In this document: positions 8,341 through 16,971 of the stretch, in pieces | How the letters are laid out: the number at the start of each line of letters is the position of its first letter | Position numbering within the stretch: the first letter of the stretch is position 1 | Source of the DNA: Micromonospora qiuiae | Lineage (GTDB): Bacteria > Actinomycetota > Actinomycetes > Mycobacteriales > Micromonosporaceae | Length of the DNA: 64,000 bases | NCBI RefSeq assembly: GCF_016863555.1 | Contig: NZ_BOPC01000034.1 | Coordinates: forward strand, 1-64,000 | Direction: 5' to 3' | Program-made: the position numbers and the translations under genes | The notes under the pieces: model-generated | The model's database searches: none | Told to the model about the DNA's origin: nothing | What the model saw: the letters and a program-made list of their open reading frames with translations, nothing else

Positions 8341-8433
8341 GGCCGCCGTGCCGGTGGCTCCGGTCGGGAGGACGGAGATCCGGTCACGACGACCCCGGCG
8401 GTCCGGTACGCCGCGGCGCCCTGCGCCGCAGCG

Positions 8434-8577
8434 TCAATTGAAGATGCTGACACCACCCGGGCCGACCAACAGCCCGACCACGATGAGGACGATGCCCCAC
8501 AGGATCTGCCGGCGGAACAGCGCGAGCACGCCGGCGACCACCAGTACTACTGCGAGAATCCAGAGAATCAGCTCCAT
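8434..8577 (-). CDS. Small GPGG-motif membrane protein
   Basis: A 47-residue product not normally called because of its size. It begins MELILWILAVVLVVAGVLAL, has a short basic FRRQ turn, then a second helix (ILWGIVLIVVGLLVG), and ends GPGGVSIFN. Two helices plus a terminal GPGG motif match a small membrane-protein family common in actinobacteria, whose function is unknown. The ATG at 8577 overlaps the end of the metallophosphoesterase gene, so the two are probably cotranscribed. GC-rich third codon positions support real coding. Confidence 0.7.
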   Translation of the reverse strand: MELILWILAVVLVVAGVLALFRRQILWGIVLIVVGLLVGPGGVSIFN

Positions 8578-9344
8578 GTTTGCGAAATACCCCCGGCCCC
8601 GATTCCGGAAACCTGGGCCTGATCAAGGTGATCGCCCAGATGGAAGATGCTGTACGCCTGCTTGATCACCGGGTGGGCGACGTTGCGCACCCGTACTCCG
8701 CCGGGGGTGGTGCCCCGCTCCGAGCCGTGATGCGCGTGTCCGTGCAGAGCCAGCGCGGTCGGCGCCGAGTCGATCGCCTGCCCGAGCTGGTAGCTGCCCA
8801 GGAAGGGGTAGATCTCCAACGGTTCACCGGCGAGGGTGTCCGGCACGGGCGAGTAGTGTGTCAGCGCCACCAGCAGGTCACAGTCCAGCGAGTGCAGCGC
8901 CTGGGCCAGCCGGTCGGCGCTCTCGGTCGTGGTGCGGACGAACGCCTTCATCTCCGGCTCACCGAAGTCGCTGGCGCAGCGGCCGGCGAAGCCGCCGCCA
9001 AAGCCCTTGACCCCCGCCACGCCGAGTCGCCCGCCGGGGGTGTCGAGCACCACGCCGCTGCCCTCCAGCACGGTGATGCCGGCCTCCTCCAGCACCCCGA
9101 CCACCTGCGGCACCTGGTCGCACTGGTGTTCGTGGTTGCCCAGCACGGCGATGACCGGCACGCCCAGGCCGCCGAACTCCCGCGCCACGCAGCGCGCCTC
9201 GGCCTCGGTCCCGTGCCGGGTCAGATCACCGGCGAGCAGCAGTACGTCGGCGTTGCCGGGCAGTTCCTCCAGTGCCGGCCGGAACCGACCGACCACGTCC
9301 TCGTCCAGATGCACGTCGCCCACGGCGGCGATCCGGATAACCAT
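8568..9344 (-). CDS. Calcineurin-like metallophosphoesterase
   Basis: A 258-residue two-metal phosphoesterase. Metal-binding blocks appear in the expected order: GDVHLDED near residue 10, LLLAGDLTRHG near 40, LGNHEHQ near 70, a histidine in ALTHYSPV near 163, and LHGHAHHG near 203. The substrate cannot be assigned from sequence; relatives act on nucleotides or phosphoproteins. GGGAGG precedes the ATG at 9344. The gene sits ten bases after the BON-domain gene and overlaps the next small gene, indicating one minus-strand operon from 10211 to 8434. Confidence 0.9.
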   Translation of the reverse strand: MVIRIAAVGDVHLDEDVVGRFRPALEELPGNADVLLLAGDLTRHGTEAEARCVAREFGGLGVPVIAVLGNHEHQCDQVPQVVGVLEEAGITVLEGSGVVLDTPGGRLGVAGVKGFGGGFAGRCASDFGEPEMKAFVRTTTESADRLAQALHSLDCDLLVALTHYSPVPDTLAGEPLEIYPFLGSYQLGQAIDSAPTALALHGHAHHGSERGTTPGGVRVRNVAHPVIKQAYSIFHLGDHLDQAQVSGIGAGGISQTWS

Positions 9345-9354
9345 CGAACCTCCC

Positions 9355-9630
9355 TCAGGGCAGTTGCTCGATCTCCGTGGGCGCCTGCGTACGGATCACC
9401 CCGATATCGCTGGTGATCGGCACGTCCGGGAAACGTTCGGAGACCCGGCGCAGGATCTCGTCCCGCCGATGAACGCTCTCGACCTCGCCGTACAGCACGA
9501 GGGCACGTTCGGTGCGGACCACGCTGATGCCCTGTTCGGCGACGGCCGGATCCTCGGTGAGCAGCCGGTGGATCTCCGCCTCGACGTACTCGTCAGGTGG
9601 CCCGGTGCCGAGGTCGCGGTGCCTGGTCAC
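9355..9630 (-). CDS. BON-domain protein
   Basis: A 91-residue protein whose core (AEIHRLLTEDPAVAEQGISV, then LYGEVESVHRRDEILRRV) resembles a single BON domain, a fold associated with phospholipid binding and often found in osmotic-stress proteins. There is no signal peptide, so this copy is probably cytoplasmic or peripheral. The GTG at 9630 overlaps the stop of the upstream nucleotidyltransferase gene by four bases, which fixes the start and suggests coupled translation. Function is inferred only at domain level. Confidence 0.75.
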   Translation of the reverse strand: MTRHRDLGTGPPDEYVEAEIHRLLTEDPAVAEQGISVVRTERALVLYGEVESVHRRDEILRRVSERFPDVPITSDIGVIRTQAPTEIEQLP

Positions 9631-10211
9631 GGTAATCCCCTCCCGTCGGCGGTGCCCGGTTGCGGCACGACCTCCAGCCTCTCCAGCAGCACCAGAAATG
9701 CCTCGGCGTACGGCGAGTGCTGCGTTTCCTTGCGTACCCGTTCCCAGTCGATCTGCTCTCGCAAGGACCGGGCGAGCGGCAGCCCGCGCGCGAAGTCGCA
9801 GTAGTGCTGGGAGAAGCTGAGCAGTTTGTGCACCATCAGCTGGGTGGCCGACAGCACCGGCATGTGGATGGCGTCGACCGAGCGGACCACCGTGTCGGCG
9901 AAGGTCTCCTCGGTCACCGGCGTCTCGATCGGCCGGTGGATCAGGTCCACCATCCGGCCGCCGTCGTAGACCTTGACGAGCCAGTCCTCCGGCGGCCGCT
10001 CGGCGGTGAAACCGGCCGCCACCAGCGCCTCCAGCGCGGCCTCCACGTCCGGCTCCCGGATCAGGAAATCGACGTCGTGTTCGCTGGAGTGCCCGCCGTG
10101 CGCGTAGACGGCGAAGCTGCCGCCGAGCGCGAACGGGATGTCGGCCTGTTTGAGCACCGCGGCGACCTTCTTCAGGGTGTGCAGGAGAGTCTCGTCGTCG
10201 CGCTCGGCCAT
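9627..10211 (-). CDS. Nucleotidyltransferase-fold protein
   Basis: A 194-residue protein with the minimal nucleotidyltransferase signature: FALGGSFAVYAHG (residues 27-39) followed by HDVDFLI, giving the GS and DxD elements, and MVDLIHRP later as the third acidic site. It resembles lone MNT or DUF6036-like proteins with unknown acceptors, some of which are toxins or antitoxins. No HEPN partner lies beside it; the partner gene encodes a BON protein. The ATG at 10211 begins the operon. Confidence 0.75.
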   Translation of the reverse strand: MAERDDETLLHTLKKVAAVLKQADIPFALGGSFAVYAHGGHSSEHDVDFLIREPDVEAALEALVAAGFTAERPPEDWLVKVYDGGRMVDLIHRPIETPVTEETFADTVVRSVDAIHMPVLSATQLMVHKLLSFSQHYCDFARGLPLARSLREQIDWERVRKETQHSPYAEAFLVLLERLEVVPQPGTADGRGLP

Positions 10212-10365
10212 CTCGCCTCTCCCGTCGACTCGTCACCGGGTGGATGACCGACCGGTACCCGGCATTCCGGTCGTCCACACCTGAGCGGCTTGCGGAAGGG
10301 CGCGAACAGCATCTGAAGGGATTAACCACGCGGGTTGCGTGCGTCGGCCCGATAGCCTGTCGAGA

Positions 10366-11121
10366 GTGGCCAGATCAACGCGAGTCAGGCGGTCGGTGCG
10401 GGCAGGCGTGACAGGCAACAGACCGCGACTTCGCACGGTGGCGCTGATCGGCATCGACGGCTCGGGCAAGACCACCCAGGCGCGTCACCTCGCCCAGATG
10501 CTCACCGTGGCCGGGCACCCCGCCACCTACCATCGCAACGCTGGCGGCCGGCGCTGGTTGGGCCGGGCGGCGTACCGACTGGGACGGCCGGACGCCCAGG
10601 CGCTGCTCGGGCGGACCGGGATGCTCGTGGTGGAGTCCGTGTTGCGCTGGCTGGCCATCGCGAGCGCGCTGCTCGGCGGCCTGCTGAGCGGCCGGGTGGC
10701 GGTGATGGACCGCTACGCCGCCTGCCAGTACGCCAGCCTGCGGGCACACGGCGGGACGCAGCGCTGGGAAGGGCTGGTCCGTGCCGCGTACCGGCTCTTT
10801 CCGCGACCGCAGGTGACGTTCCTGCTCGCGGTGGACCCGACGGAGGCGTACCGGCGGATCGAGCGGCGCGGCACCGACCACGAGAGCCTGGGTTACCTGA
10901 CCGCCGCCGACCTCGCCTACCGCACCCTGCCGGAGTACCCCACCTTCGTGGTGATCGACGCGGGCCGGTCGGTGCAGGAGGTGGCCCGGGAGATCCAGGG
11001 CTATCTGGCCGGCTGGCTGGCGGCCGGCGGCGGGCCGGTCGGCCGGCCCTCGGGGTGCGACAGGTCGCGGATGGTCGTCCCGGCGCCGCCGGGACTGATC
11101 CCGGCTCAGGCCCGACCGTAG
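10366..11121 (+). CDS. Thymidylate-kinase-like P-loop kinase
   Basis: A 251-residue nucleotide kinase-like protein with Walker A GIDGSGKTT near residue 29, a DRY-type motif (VMDRYAACQY) near 110, and a LID-like stretch (ERRGTDHESLGY). It resembles dTMP kinase but is not the typical tmk length or context, so the substrate is uncertain. The GTG at 10366 is favoured because tagcct, a possible -10 element, lies about ten bases upstream, as in leaderless actinobacterial genes; a GTG at 10339 is also in frame. Its 3' end overlaps the convergent SDR gene by 16 bases. Confidence 0.75.
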   Translation: MARSTRVRRSVRAGVTGNRPRLRTVALIGIDGSGKTTQARHLAQMLTVAGHPATYHRNAGGRRWLGRAAYRLGRPDAQALLGRTGMLVVESVLRWLAIASALLGGLLSGRVAVMDRYAACQYASLRAHGGTQRWEGLVRAAYRLFPRPQVTFLLAVDPTEAYRRIERRGTDHESLGYLTAADLAYRTLPEYPTFVVIDAGRSVQEVAREIQGYLAGWLAAGGGPVGRPSGCDRSRMVVPAPPGLIPAQARP

Positions 11122-11801
11122 ACCGGCACGGCAGCGCCGCTGGTCGGCGCGGACTCGTCCGAGGCCAGGAAATGGATCACCGACGCGATCTCGGCCGGCT
11201 CGACCCAGCGAGAGTGATCGGCGTCGGGCATGGCGGCCCGGTTCGCCGGGGTGTCGATGACGCTGGGCAGGACCGTGTTGCAGCGTACGCCGGTCGCCTT
11301 GTACTCCACCGCCACGGCGGAGGCGAAGGCGAGCACCGCGGCCTTGGCGGTCACGTAGCCGGCGACGCCGGGAAAGGGATTGAGCGCGGCGCGGGCCGCG
11401 ACGCAGACCACCGCGCCGCCACCGGCGGCGACCAGGTGCGGCAGCGCCGCCCGGGTGACCAGATGGGTCGGGCGCAGGTTGAGGGTGAGCATCCGGTCGA
11501 ACTCGTCGACCGGGGTCTCGTGCACCAGGCCGGTGCTGGCGTACCCGCCGACCAGGTTGATCACGGCGCGCAGCGGCGCCTCCGGGTCGCGGGCGGCCAC
11601 CTCGGCCGCCCGCGCCGCGTCGGTCGGGTCGGTGAGGTCCGCGACCAGCCGGACCGGCGCGTTGGCGCCCGGGTCGGTGGTCACCGTCGGCGGTCGGCGC
11701 TGTGGTGCGACCACCCGCCAGCCCGCCTCGACGAACACGGCGCTGACCGCCGCGCCGAGCCCGCCCGTACCCCCGGTTATCAGCACACTGCGATCCGCCA
11801 T
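11106..11801 (-). CDS. SDR family NAD(P)-dependent oxidoreductase
   Basis: Short-chain dehydrogenase of 231 residues. The Rossmann motif VLITGGTGGLGAAV is at the N-terminus and the active-site pair is in GYVTAKAAVLAF (Tyr and Lys three apart), with NLVGGYAS as the structural Asn-type segment. The ATG at 11801 (or the GTG at 11807) lies just after taatag, a plausible -10 box, suggesting a leaderless or nearly leaderless mRNA. The substrate is unknown. It is convergent with the kinase gene and isolated from other operons. Confidence 0.88.
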   Translation of the reverse strand: MADRSVLITGGTGGLGAAVSAVFVEAGWRVVAPQRRPPTVTTDPGANAPVRLVADLTDPTDAARAAEVAARDPEAPLRAVINLVGGYASTGLVHETPVDEFDRMLTLNLRPTHLVTRAALPHLVAAGGGAVVCVAARAALNPFPGVAGYVTAKAAVLAFASAVAVEYKATGVRCNTVLPSVIDTPANRAAMPDADHSRWVEPAEIASVIHFLASDESAPTSGAAVPVYGRA

Positions 11802-12279
11802 GGACACACGCTATTACGTGACGGTGCCGACATCTCGCCCGGAGCCCACCTGGCCCCGCCATCGCGACCATCGGGCCCACCGATGCGACTGGTGTGCCGG
11901 AGCGGGCATAGGAGCGGGCCGTCGATTGTTCAACTGGGCGTGGGGTATTACCACCGGCGTGGATGAACCAAGCGGTCCCCGTACGCGTATTTGGCAGTGA
12001 CCAGGATCGCAGCACGGCGGGTGACCCGGGTCGCTGTGCCCGTGACCAGGCAATGTTGCCATGGAAATGGGACGGCCGGCGATCCGCGTCGACCCGTCGA
12101 CCTCACGGATTACCTGTCAGCGTCGGCGGGCAGGGTGACAGCAAACATGGACCGTACTCTCAGCTGATTATCAGGCATTCGTGACACTTTCGAACCATGA
12201 CATGGAATCCCCGACACGTCTCATCTGTTGTGTAGGTGTCAGCACCGGTGGGCACAGCGGAGGTTACGGGGGAGGGCTG
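11802..12279. other. Intergenic stretch before the sigma factor gene
   Basis: This 478-base divergent spacer carries the promoters of the SDR gene (near its left edge) and the sigma factor gene. No RNA gene, convincing open frame or large inverted repeat is seen. The sigma promoter cannot be placed with confidence. Confidence 0.5.
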
Positions 12280-13281
12280 ATGAGCGTGGAGACGGCTAGG
12301 AACCGGGCAACCGGCGCGAGCGAGGGGACCGTGGGCAACGTGGACAAGAACATCGGTATGCGAACCGACGAGGTCGCCGAGGAGCGCGACCTGGTCGGAG
12401 TCTACCTGCACGAGATCTCCCGGACGCCGCTGCTGGACGCCGCCAAGGAGGTCGACCTCTCCAAGGCCATCGAGGCGGGCCTCTACGCCGAGCACCTGCT
12501 CGGCGAGGACCGCGTCCCTGACGATGCCACCCGGACCGAACTGGCCTGGCTGGTGGCCGAGGGGGAGCGGGCCAAGGACCTGTTCATCCGGGCCAACCTG
12601 CGGCTGGTCGTCTCGATCGCCCGGCGCTACGTCCGGTCGGGCATGCCCATGCTGGACCTGATCCAGGAGGGCAACACCGGCCTGGTGCGGGCGGTGGAGA
12701 AGTTCGACTACGAGCGTGGCTACAAGTTCTCCACCTACGCGACATGGTGGATCCGGCAGGCGATCAGCCGGGCCATCGCCCAGCAGGAGCGCACCGTGCG
12801 ACTGCCGGTGCACCTGGTGGAGGACGTCAACCGGATGCGCAACATGGCCCGCCAGCTCACCCGTGAGCTGGGCAGCGACCCGGAGCCGGAGCAGATCGCG
12901 GCGGCCCTCGGGGTGACCGTCGAGCGGGTCAACGAGCTGGTCCGCTGGTCGCAGGACACCGTGTCGCTGGACACGCCGGTCGGCGACGACGGCGACACCA
13001 ACCTCGGCGACCTGGTCGCCGACAGCGACGCGCCGTCGCCGGAGGACATTGTTCTCACCGGGCTGGAGCGGCAGCGGATCGAAGGGCTGCTCAACCACCT
13101 GGACGACCGCTCCGCCGGCATCATGCGGGCCCGCTACGGGCTCGAGGACGGCCGGGAGCACTCGCTGACCGAGGTGGCTTCGCGGTTCTCGCTGTCCCGG
13201 GAGCGGATCCGGCAGCTGGAGATCCAGGCGCTCGGCCGGCTCCGGGAGCTGGCCCGTGCGGAGGGTCTGCAGGCGGCCTGA
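12280..13281 (+). CDS. Group 2 sigma-70 RNA polymerase sigma factor
   Basis: A 333-residue primary-like sigma factor (HrdD/SigB type). Region 1.2 begins at DLVGVYLHEISRTPLLDAAK. Region 2 contains LRLVVSIARRYV, LDLIQEGNTGLVRAVEKF and YKFSTYATWWIRQAI, the core-binding and -10 recognition segments. Region 3 spans LTRELGSDPEPEQIA. Region 4 ends with LTEVASRFSLSRERIRQLE, the -35 reader. The long acidic region 1.1 of the housekeeping factor is absent, so this is probably an alternative or stress-related group 2 factor. The ATG at 12280 has GGGGGAGGG upstream, which decides it over the in-frame start at 12181. Confidence 0.92.
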   Translation: MSVETARNRATGASEGTVGNVDKNIGMRTDEVAEERDLVGVYLHEISRTPLLDAAKEVDLSKAIEAGLYAEHLLGEDRVPDDATRTELAWLVAEGERAKDLFIRANLRLVVSIARRYVRSGMPMLDLIQEGNTGLVRAVEKFDYERGYKFSTYATWWIRQAISRAIAQQERTVRLPVHLVEDVNRMRNMARQLTRELGSDPEPEQIAAALGVTVERVNELVRWSQDTVSLDTPVGDDGDTNLGDLVADSDAPSPEDIVLTGLERQRIEGLLNHLDDRSAGIMRARYGLEDGREHSLTEVASRFSLSRERIRQLEIQALGRLRELARAEGLQAA

Positions 13282-13302
13282 CCTGATACTCATGACGACG
13301 AA

Positions 13303-13332
13303 CGGCCGGCGTCCCACAGGGGACGCCGGCCG
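13303..13332. terminator. Bidirectional terminator hairpin
   Basis: A 13-bp perfect stem (13303-13315 with 13320-13332, cggccggcgtccc) closes an acag loop. It sits 22 bases after the sigma factor stop and 23 bases from the end of the convergent NlpC/P60 gene, so it can serve both. Confidence 0.8.
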
Positions 13333-13354
13333 CTCGTCGCTCTGCTGGGAGGGC

Positions 13355-14326
13355 TCAGCGGACCCGGCCGTAGCCGTACGGCGTCATCAGATCCACGTTC
13401 CGCTTCTCCACGTTGCGCCCGAAGGTGGGCGCGTGGATGACCTGCCCGTCGCCCACGTAGATCGCCACATGGCCGAGACTGCGGTAGAAGACGAGGTCCC
13501 CGGGGCGTAGCTCGCTGCGGCTGATGTGTGCCACCACGCCCCACTGCATCCGGGTGTTGTGCGGCAGCTGCTTGCCCGCGGCCCGCCAAGCGGCCGAGGT
13601 CAGTCCCGAGCAGTCGTAGCCATTCGGCCCGTCCTGACCCCAGGCGTACGGCTTGCCGAGCGCACCGTAGGCGTACCGGACGGCGGTGCCGGCCCGGCCG
13701 GAGACGGCTGGTGCGTCCTCAACGCTGTTCGACCGGTTGGCCGGGCGCTCGGTGGCCCGGCCGTACGCCTGCCGGCGCAGTTCGTACAGCCTGTCCAGGT
13801 CGCGCTCGATCCGTCGCTTGGTCGCGCTCAGTTCCTTGGAGCGCGCCGCCTGCTGGCTGAGCGTTACGTCGAGCCGGGTCTTCTCCTCGAGCAGCCGCTG
13901 CTGGTCGGCCGTGTAACCGGCGATGCTCGCCTGGCGCTGCCGGGTGAGGTGATCCAGCGTGCCGAGCCGGTCGAGCACCGACACCGCGTCGCCGCCGTGC
14001 AACAGCGCGTCGACGGTGCCGAGGTTGCCGGTCTTGTACGCGGTGGCGGCCATCTCGCCCACGTCCGCCCGGCTCTGCGCGGCCTGCTGCTCGAGCGGGC
14101 CGATCCGCTCCCGCAGCCGATCCACGGCGACCCGGTTCTCCTTGATCTTTTCGCGTAGCTCGTTGTGGGCCTCCACCACCCGTTCCAACTCGGCGGAGGA
14201 CTTTTCGATCCGCCGGGTGAGTTCGGCGGGGGACGGCTCGGCCCTGGCCACCGTCGCTGGCGCGACCAGCACCAGCGTGAAGGCGGCGAGCGTCAGAGCA
14301 CGCAGCGTGTGTATCAGGGGCGACAA
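13355..14326 (-). CDS. Secreted NlpC/P60 peptidoglycan endopeptidase
   Basis: A 323-residue RipA-like cell-wall hydrolase. The likely start is TTG at 14326, giving a signal peptide (LTLAAFTLVLVAPATVARA) with cleavage after ARA; longer in-frame starts add an implausible extension. Residues about 30-180 form a coiled coil (RIEKSSAELERVVEAHNELR onward), often inhibitory or divisome-binding in this family. The C-terminal NlpC/P60 domain has catalytic Cys in YDCSGLTSAAW, His in GHVAIYVGDG and the third residue in VIHAP. It would cut peptide stems of peptidoglycan outside the membrane. A c-di-AMP riboswitch, often found before such genes, was not seen. Confidence 0.9.
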   Translation of the reverse strand: MSPLIHTLRALTLAAFTLVLVAPATVARAEPSPAELTRRIEKSSAELERVVEAHNELREKIKENRVAVDRLRERIGPLEQQAAQSRADVGEMAATAYKTGNLGTVDALLHGGDAVSVLDRLGTLDHLTRQRQASIAGYTADQQRLLEEKTRLDVTLSQQAARSKELSATKRRIERDLDRLYELRRQAYGRATERPANRSNSVEDAPAVSGRAGTAVRYAYGALGKPYAWGQDGPNGYDCSGLTSAAWRAAGKQLPHNTRMQWGVVAHISRSELRPGDLVFYRSLGHVAIYVGDGQVIHAPTFGRNVEKRNVDLMTPYGYGRVR

Positions 14327-14786
14327 GAGCTCGAGTGCTCCTCTCCCAGGGCCGTCGCGGGCTGCTGAGGCCCGGCGGCGGCACCGACCCGGTGCCGTCC
14401 GGATGGACGGCGGCCGACCGGGCCGACCCGCCCAAGGTAGTACGGGGCAGGTGTCATCCGCAGGGAAAGGCGAGACCGGTGGGAACCCTGAGACGAAGCT
14501 CATTCGGTTACGGTGGATAGATCCGGTTATCAACCAAATGCCGGAAGGGTCGCTCTCGACACATGACGCCGGTCCGCTGACGCCGATGACCGACAAGCCG
14601 GACTTGGGTCCCGAATCCTCACCGAGCCGGTCCGCCGAGAAGGCCGGTGACCACGGGAAATGTCCCGGCGCAGGTGGCGAACGGTGCACACAATGAATCG
14701 CACGGCCGCACATTCCCGTCCATCCGGCATTCGATGGGCAGGCGGGCGGGACCGGCCCGGCCTCACCGAGCGTGAAGGGAGGGGCC
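14327..14786. other. Intergenic stretch before the NlpC/P60 gene
   Basis: A 460-base divergent region. It must carry promoters for the minus-strand endopeptidase and the plus-strand membrane protein. No known riboswitch core, tRNA, or long inverted repeat is apparent. The minus-strand leader is long enough to hold regulatory RNA, but nothing specific can be supported. Confidence 0.45.
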
Positions 14787-15317
14787 GTGGATCCTGACGG
14801 TACGACGACGCGAACGCCTCGCTCACCGCGCGGCACCGCCGGCCGAGGGCCGGCGCTGATCTACGCCCGACCGGGCATCATCGTCACGGCGGACCGGTTC
14901 ACCGTGGGCAGCACCAGTTGGCGGATCGCCGAACTGACCCACCTGCACACCACCCGGGGACCACACGACCGGGTGGCGGTCCGCGCCGTCCTGGTCTCGA
15001 CAGCGATGATCGTCGGTGCCGGCCTGGTGCTCGGCTTCACCGGAGGGCTGCAACGGCTCACCGCCGGGGCGTACCTCCTGCTCGGCGCCGTGTTTCTGGT
15101 GCCGGTGCTGCTCGCCGCCGCCGGCGACCGGTGGCGCCCGCCGGCCTACGAGCTGTGGGGCCGACGCGGCGACACGGAGGAGCTGCTGTTCAGCAGCGAC
15201 GACGAGCAGCAGTTCGGCCAGGTGACCCGGGCGTTGCGCCGGGCGCGGGAGATGAACAGCTACGGCGGCTGGGACGACCCGCTCGCCACCGCGCGCCCGT
15301 GGCGGCCGCAGCGCTGA
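14787..15317 (+). CDS. DUF6232-like membrane protein
   Basis: A 176-residue protein of unknown function. The N-terminal third contains a short beta-rich segment (IYARPGIIVTADRFTVGSTS, then WRIAELTHL) followed by two hydrophobic helices (VLVSTAMIVGAGLVLGF and AGAYLLLGAVFLVPVLLAA), then a cytoplasmic tail with FSSDDEQQFGQVTRALRRAR. This layout matches small DUF6232-type proteins of actinobacteria. The GTG at 14787 follows GGGAGGGG closely. It stands alone between divergent and convergent neighbours. Confidence 0.65.
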   Translation: MDPDGTTTRTPRSPRGTAGRGPALIYARPGIIVTADRFTVGSTSWRIAELTHLHTTRGPHDRVAVRAVLVSTAMIVGAGLVLGFTGGLQRLTAGAYLLLGAVFLVPVLLAAAGDRWRPPAYELWGRRGDTEELLFSSDDEQQFGQVTRALRRAREMNSYGGWDDPLATARPWRPQR

Positions 15318-15355
15318 ACGGTCGGCGATGCTGACCGCTCCCGTTGGCCTGCCGG

Positions 15356-15691
15356 CTAGCCGGCGACCGGCTCCGGGGCCTGCTCGCGTTCCCGCTGCTC
15401 GGCGATGACCAGGGAGCTCACCCGGCGCTCGGCCCAGAACGAGAGGAACGGCACGGTGCCGGCCAGCATCACCAGGACCATGCGCTTGAGCGGCCAGTTG
15501 GCTCGCCGGGACAGATCGAAGGCGGCGACCAGGTAGACCATGTACAGGAAGCCGTGCGCCTGGCCCACGGTCTCCACCACGACCGGGTTGTCGAAGCCGT
15601 ACTTCAGCGGCATGCCGATCACGACCAGCAGGATCAGCACCACACCGACGATCCAGGCGATCACTCGGTAGCGGGTGAGGGCAGCACGCAC
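15356..15691 (-). CDS. DUF3817 membrane protein
   Basis: A 111-residue protein with three hydrophobic helices: IAWIVGVVLILLVVIGMPL, AHGFLYMVYLVAAFDL and MVLVMLAGTVPFLSFWAE. The HGFLYMVYL and PFLSFWAERR signatures match DUF3817 integral membrane proteins, whose function is unknown. The start is GTG at 15691. It follows a related two-helix membrane protein on the same strand by 25 bases, so the two are probably an operon. Confidence 0.85.
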   Translation of the reverse strand: MRAALTRYRVIAWIVGVVLILLVVIGMPLKYGFDNPVVVETVGQAHGFLYMVYLVAAFDLSRRANWPLKRMVLVMLAGTVPFLSFWAERRVSSLVIAEQREREQAPEPVAG

Positions 15692-15716
15692 TTCTCGTCC
15701 GTCCTTCCGGGCCGGC

Positions 15717-16145
15717 TCAGCCGGGGTAGTCGCCGGGCTTGGCGCCCGGGTTGGCGTTCAACCATGACAGGTAACGGTTGTAGGCAGCCACGTCGGCGTC
15801 CTCCCCGCCGTCGTCGACGGCGACCCGGGTGACGCGTACCGGCCGGCGGACCACCGGTCGCGGCCGGCCCGCACCGCCGCCCTGCTCGGTGGCGGTCGGG
15901 CCGGTGCCCGAGGCGTGCGACTCGCCGGTCGTCGTCGCCCCGCGCAGCGCGTGCTTGACCTCACGCCACCAGACGAACACCACGAATCCCGCGAAGATGG
16001 GCCATTCCACCGCGTAGCCCCAGCTGATCGCGTTCCCCGCGGCGGCCCGGCTGACCTGCCACCAGCCGAGCCCGAGGAAGGACGCCACCAGCACGACCAT
16101 GGCCACGTGGCGAGCTATCCACGCCGGGGTCCAGAGCCGCTTCAT
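15717..16145 (-). CDS. Two-helix membrane protein of unknown function
   Basis: A 142-residue protein starting at the ATG at 16145 (KRLWTPAWIARHVAMVVLVA). Two helices (residues 10-28 and about 40-60) flank GWWQVSRAAAGNAISWGYAV, a pattern common to a conserved actinobacterial family found beside DUF3817 genes. The C-terminal half is a hydrophilic, Gly/Arg/Thr-rich tail ending in NRYLSWLNANPGAKPGDYPG. The longer in-frame start at 16280 would place 45 disordered residues before the first helix and is not favoured. Confidence 0.75.
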   Translation of the reverse strand: MKRLWTPAWIARHVAMVVLVASFLGLGWWQVSRAAAGNAISWGYAVEWPIFAGFVVFVWWREVKHALRGATTTGESHASGTGPTATEQGGGAGRPRPVVRRPVRVTRVAVDDGGEDADVAAYNRYLSWLNANPGAKPGDYPG

Positions 16146-16270
16146 GCGACGAGGGTACCGCCCACGGCCGCTGCTCTCCGACGACGTGTCGTAGTGGTGG
16201 CGTTGGTTTGGCCGCAGCCGGTGTGGGCAACCGTACAGACGCCAGCCCATGACGCACGAGGGGGCGCGAG

Positions 16271-16594
16271 ATGACGGCATCGGGACGACAGGACGGATTT
16301 CCCGCCGGCGGCACCGAGGTGAGCCCCGAGCAGCGGATCCCCGAATGGAGCGGAGACCGGGTGGCGACCCCGGCGCTCGACGAAGACCTGCCCGGCATCG
16401 ACCCGGTCGAGCTGGCCGACGAGGATCTCATCCGCGAGATGCAGAGCCTGCACCGCACCCGGCTCGACACGCTGCGGCACGCCACCGACTCGGCGCTGGC
16501 CAACCACCTACGCCGTACCGCCGATCTGGAAACCGAGTACCTCGCTCGGCACCCCGGGCGGGAGGTCGACCCGAGCCGGCTGCGGGACGTGTGA
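16271..16594 (+). CDS. DUF6158-like small protein
   Basis: A 107-residue hydrophilic protein with no signal or membrane segment. The second half is helical and conserved in style: ELADEDLIREMQSLHRTRLD followed by ALANHLRRTADLETEYLARH, like DUF6158 proteins of actinobacteria with no known function. Its TGA shares one base with the ATG of the next gene, so they are coupled. Confidence 0.7.
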   Translation: MTASGRQDGFPAGGTEVSPEQRIPEWSGDRVATPALDEDLPGIDPVELADEDLIREMQSLHRTRLDTLRHATDSALANHLRRTADLETEYLARHPGREVDPSRLRDV

Positions 16595-16911
16595 TGGCGT
16601 ACGCGGAGCAGGGGATGTCGGCCCCGCCCGAGGTCGTGTTCAACACGGCGATCGACCCGGACCGGGTCGGCGCATGGCTGCCCGAGCCGCTGTTGTCCGC
16701 GATCGGCAACGGCGACACCGCGCGGTTGCGGGCCCGCTGGGACGCGCCGGACACGGACTGGTCGGCCGAGCTGAGGGTGGAGCCGGTCGACGCCGGCGGT
16801 GCCCGGCTCCGGCTCGATCTCGCCGGCGGCGGCCAGGAGGCCGGCCGGCTGGCCGAGGAGGCCCTCACCAACCTCGTCCGGGCGGTGGCCGACAACCTGC
16901 AGGCCGGCTGA
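16594..16911 (+). CDS. SRPBCC-like small protein
   Basis: A 105-residue protein beginning at the ATG that overlaps the previous stop by one base. The opening PPEVVFNTAIDPDRVGAWLP resembles the first strand and helix of SRPBCC (polyketide cyclase/START-like) domains, and EAGRLAEEALTNLVRAVADN fits the terminal helix, though the domain is short. A lipid- or hydrophobic-ligand role is possible but unproven. Confidence 0.6.
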   Translation: MAYAEQGMSAPPEVVFNTAIDPDRVGAWLPEPLLSAIGNGDTARLRARWDAPDTDWSAELRVEPVDAGGARLRLDLAGGGQEAGRLAEEALTNLVRAVADNLQAG

Positions 16912-16971
16912 CCCGGCCGTGCCCGTCCCGCTGGCGGGGCGACCGATCACGCATGACCCGAAGGAGGCCGG

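Noticed and set aside
14327..14786. Possible c-di-AMP (ydaO) riboswitch before the NlpC/P60 gene
   Set aside because: Such genes often carry it, but the GGGGAACCA and GGGGTGAAT core signatures were not seen on the minus strand.
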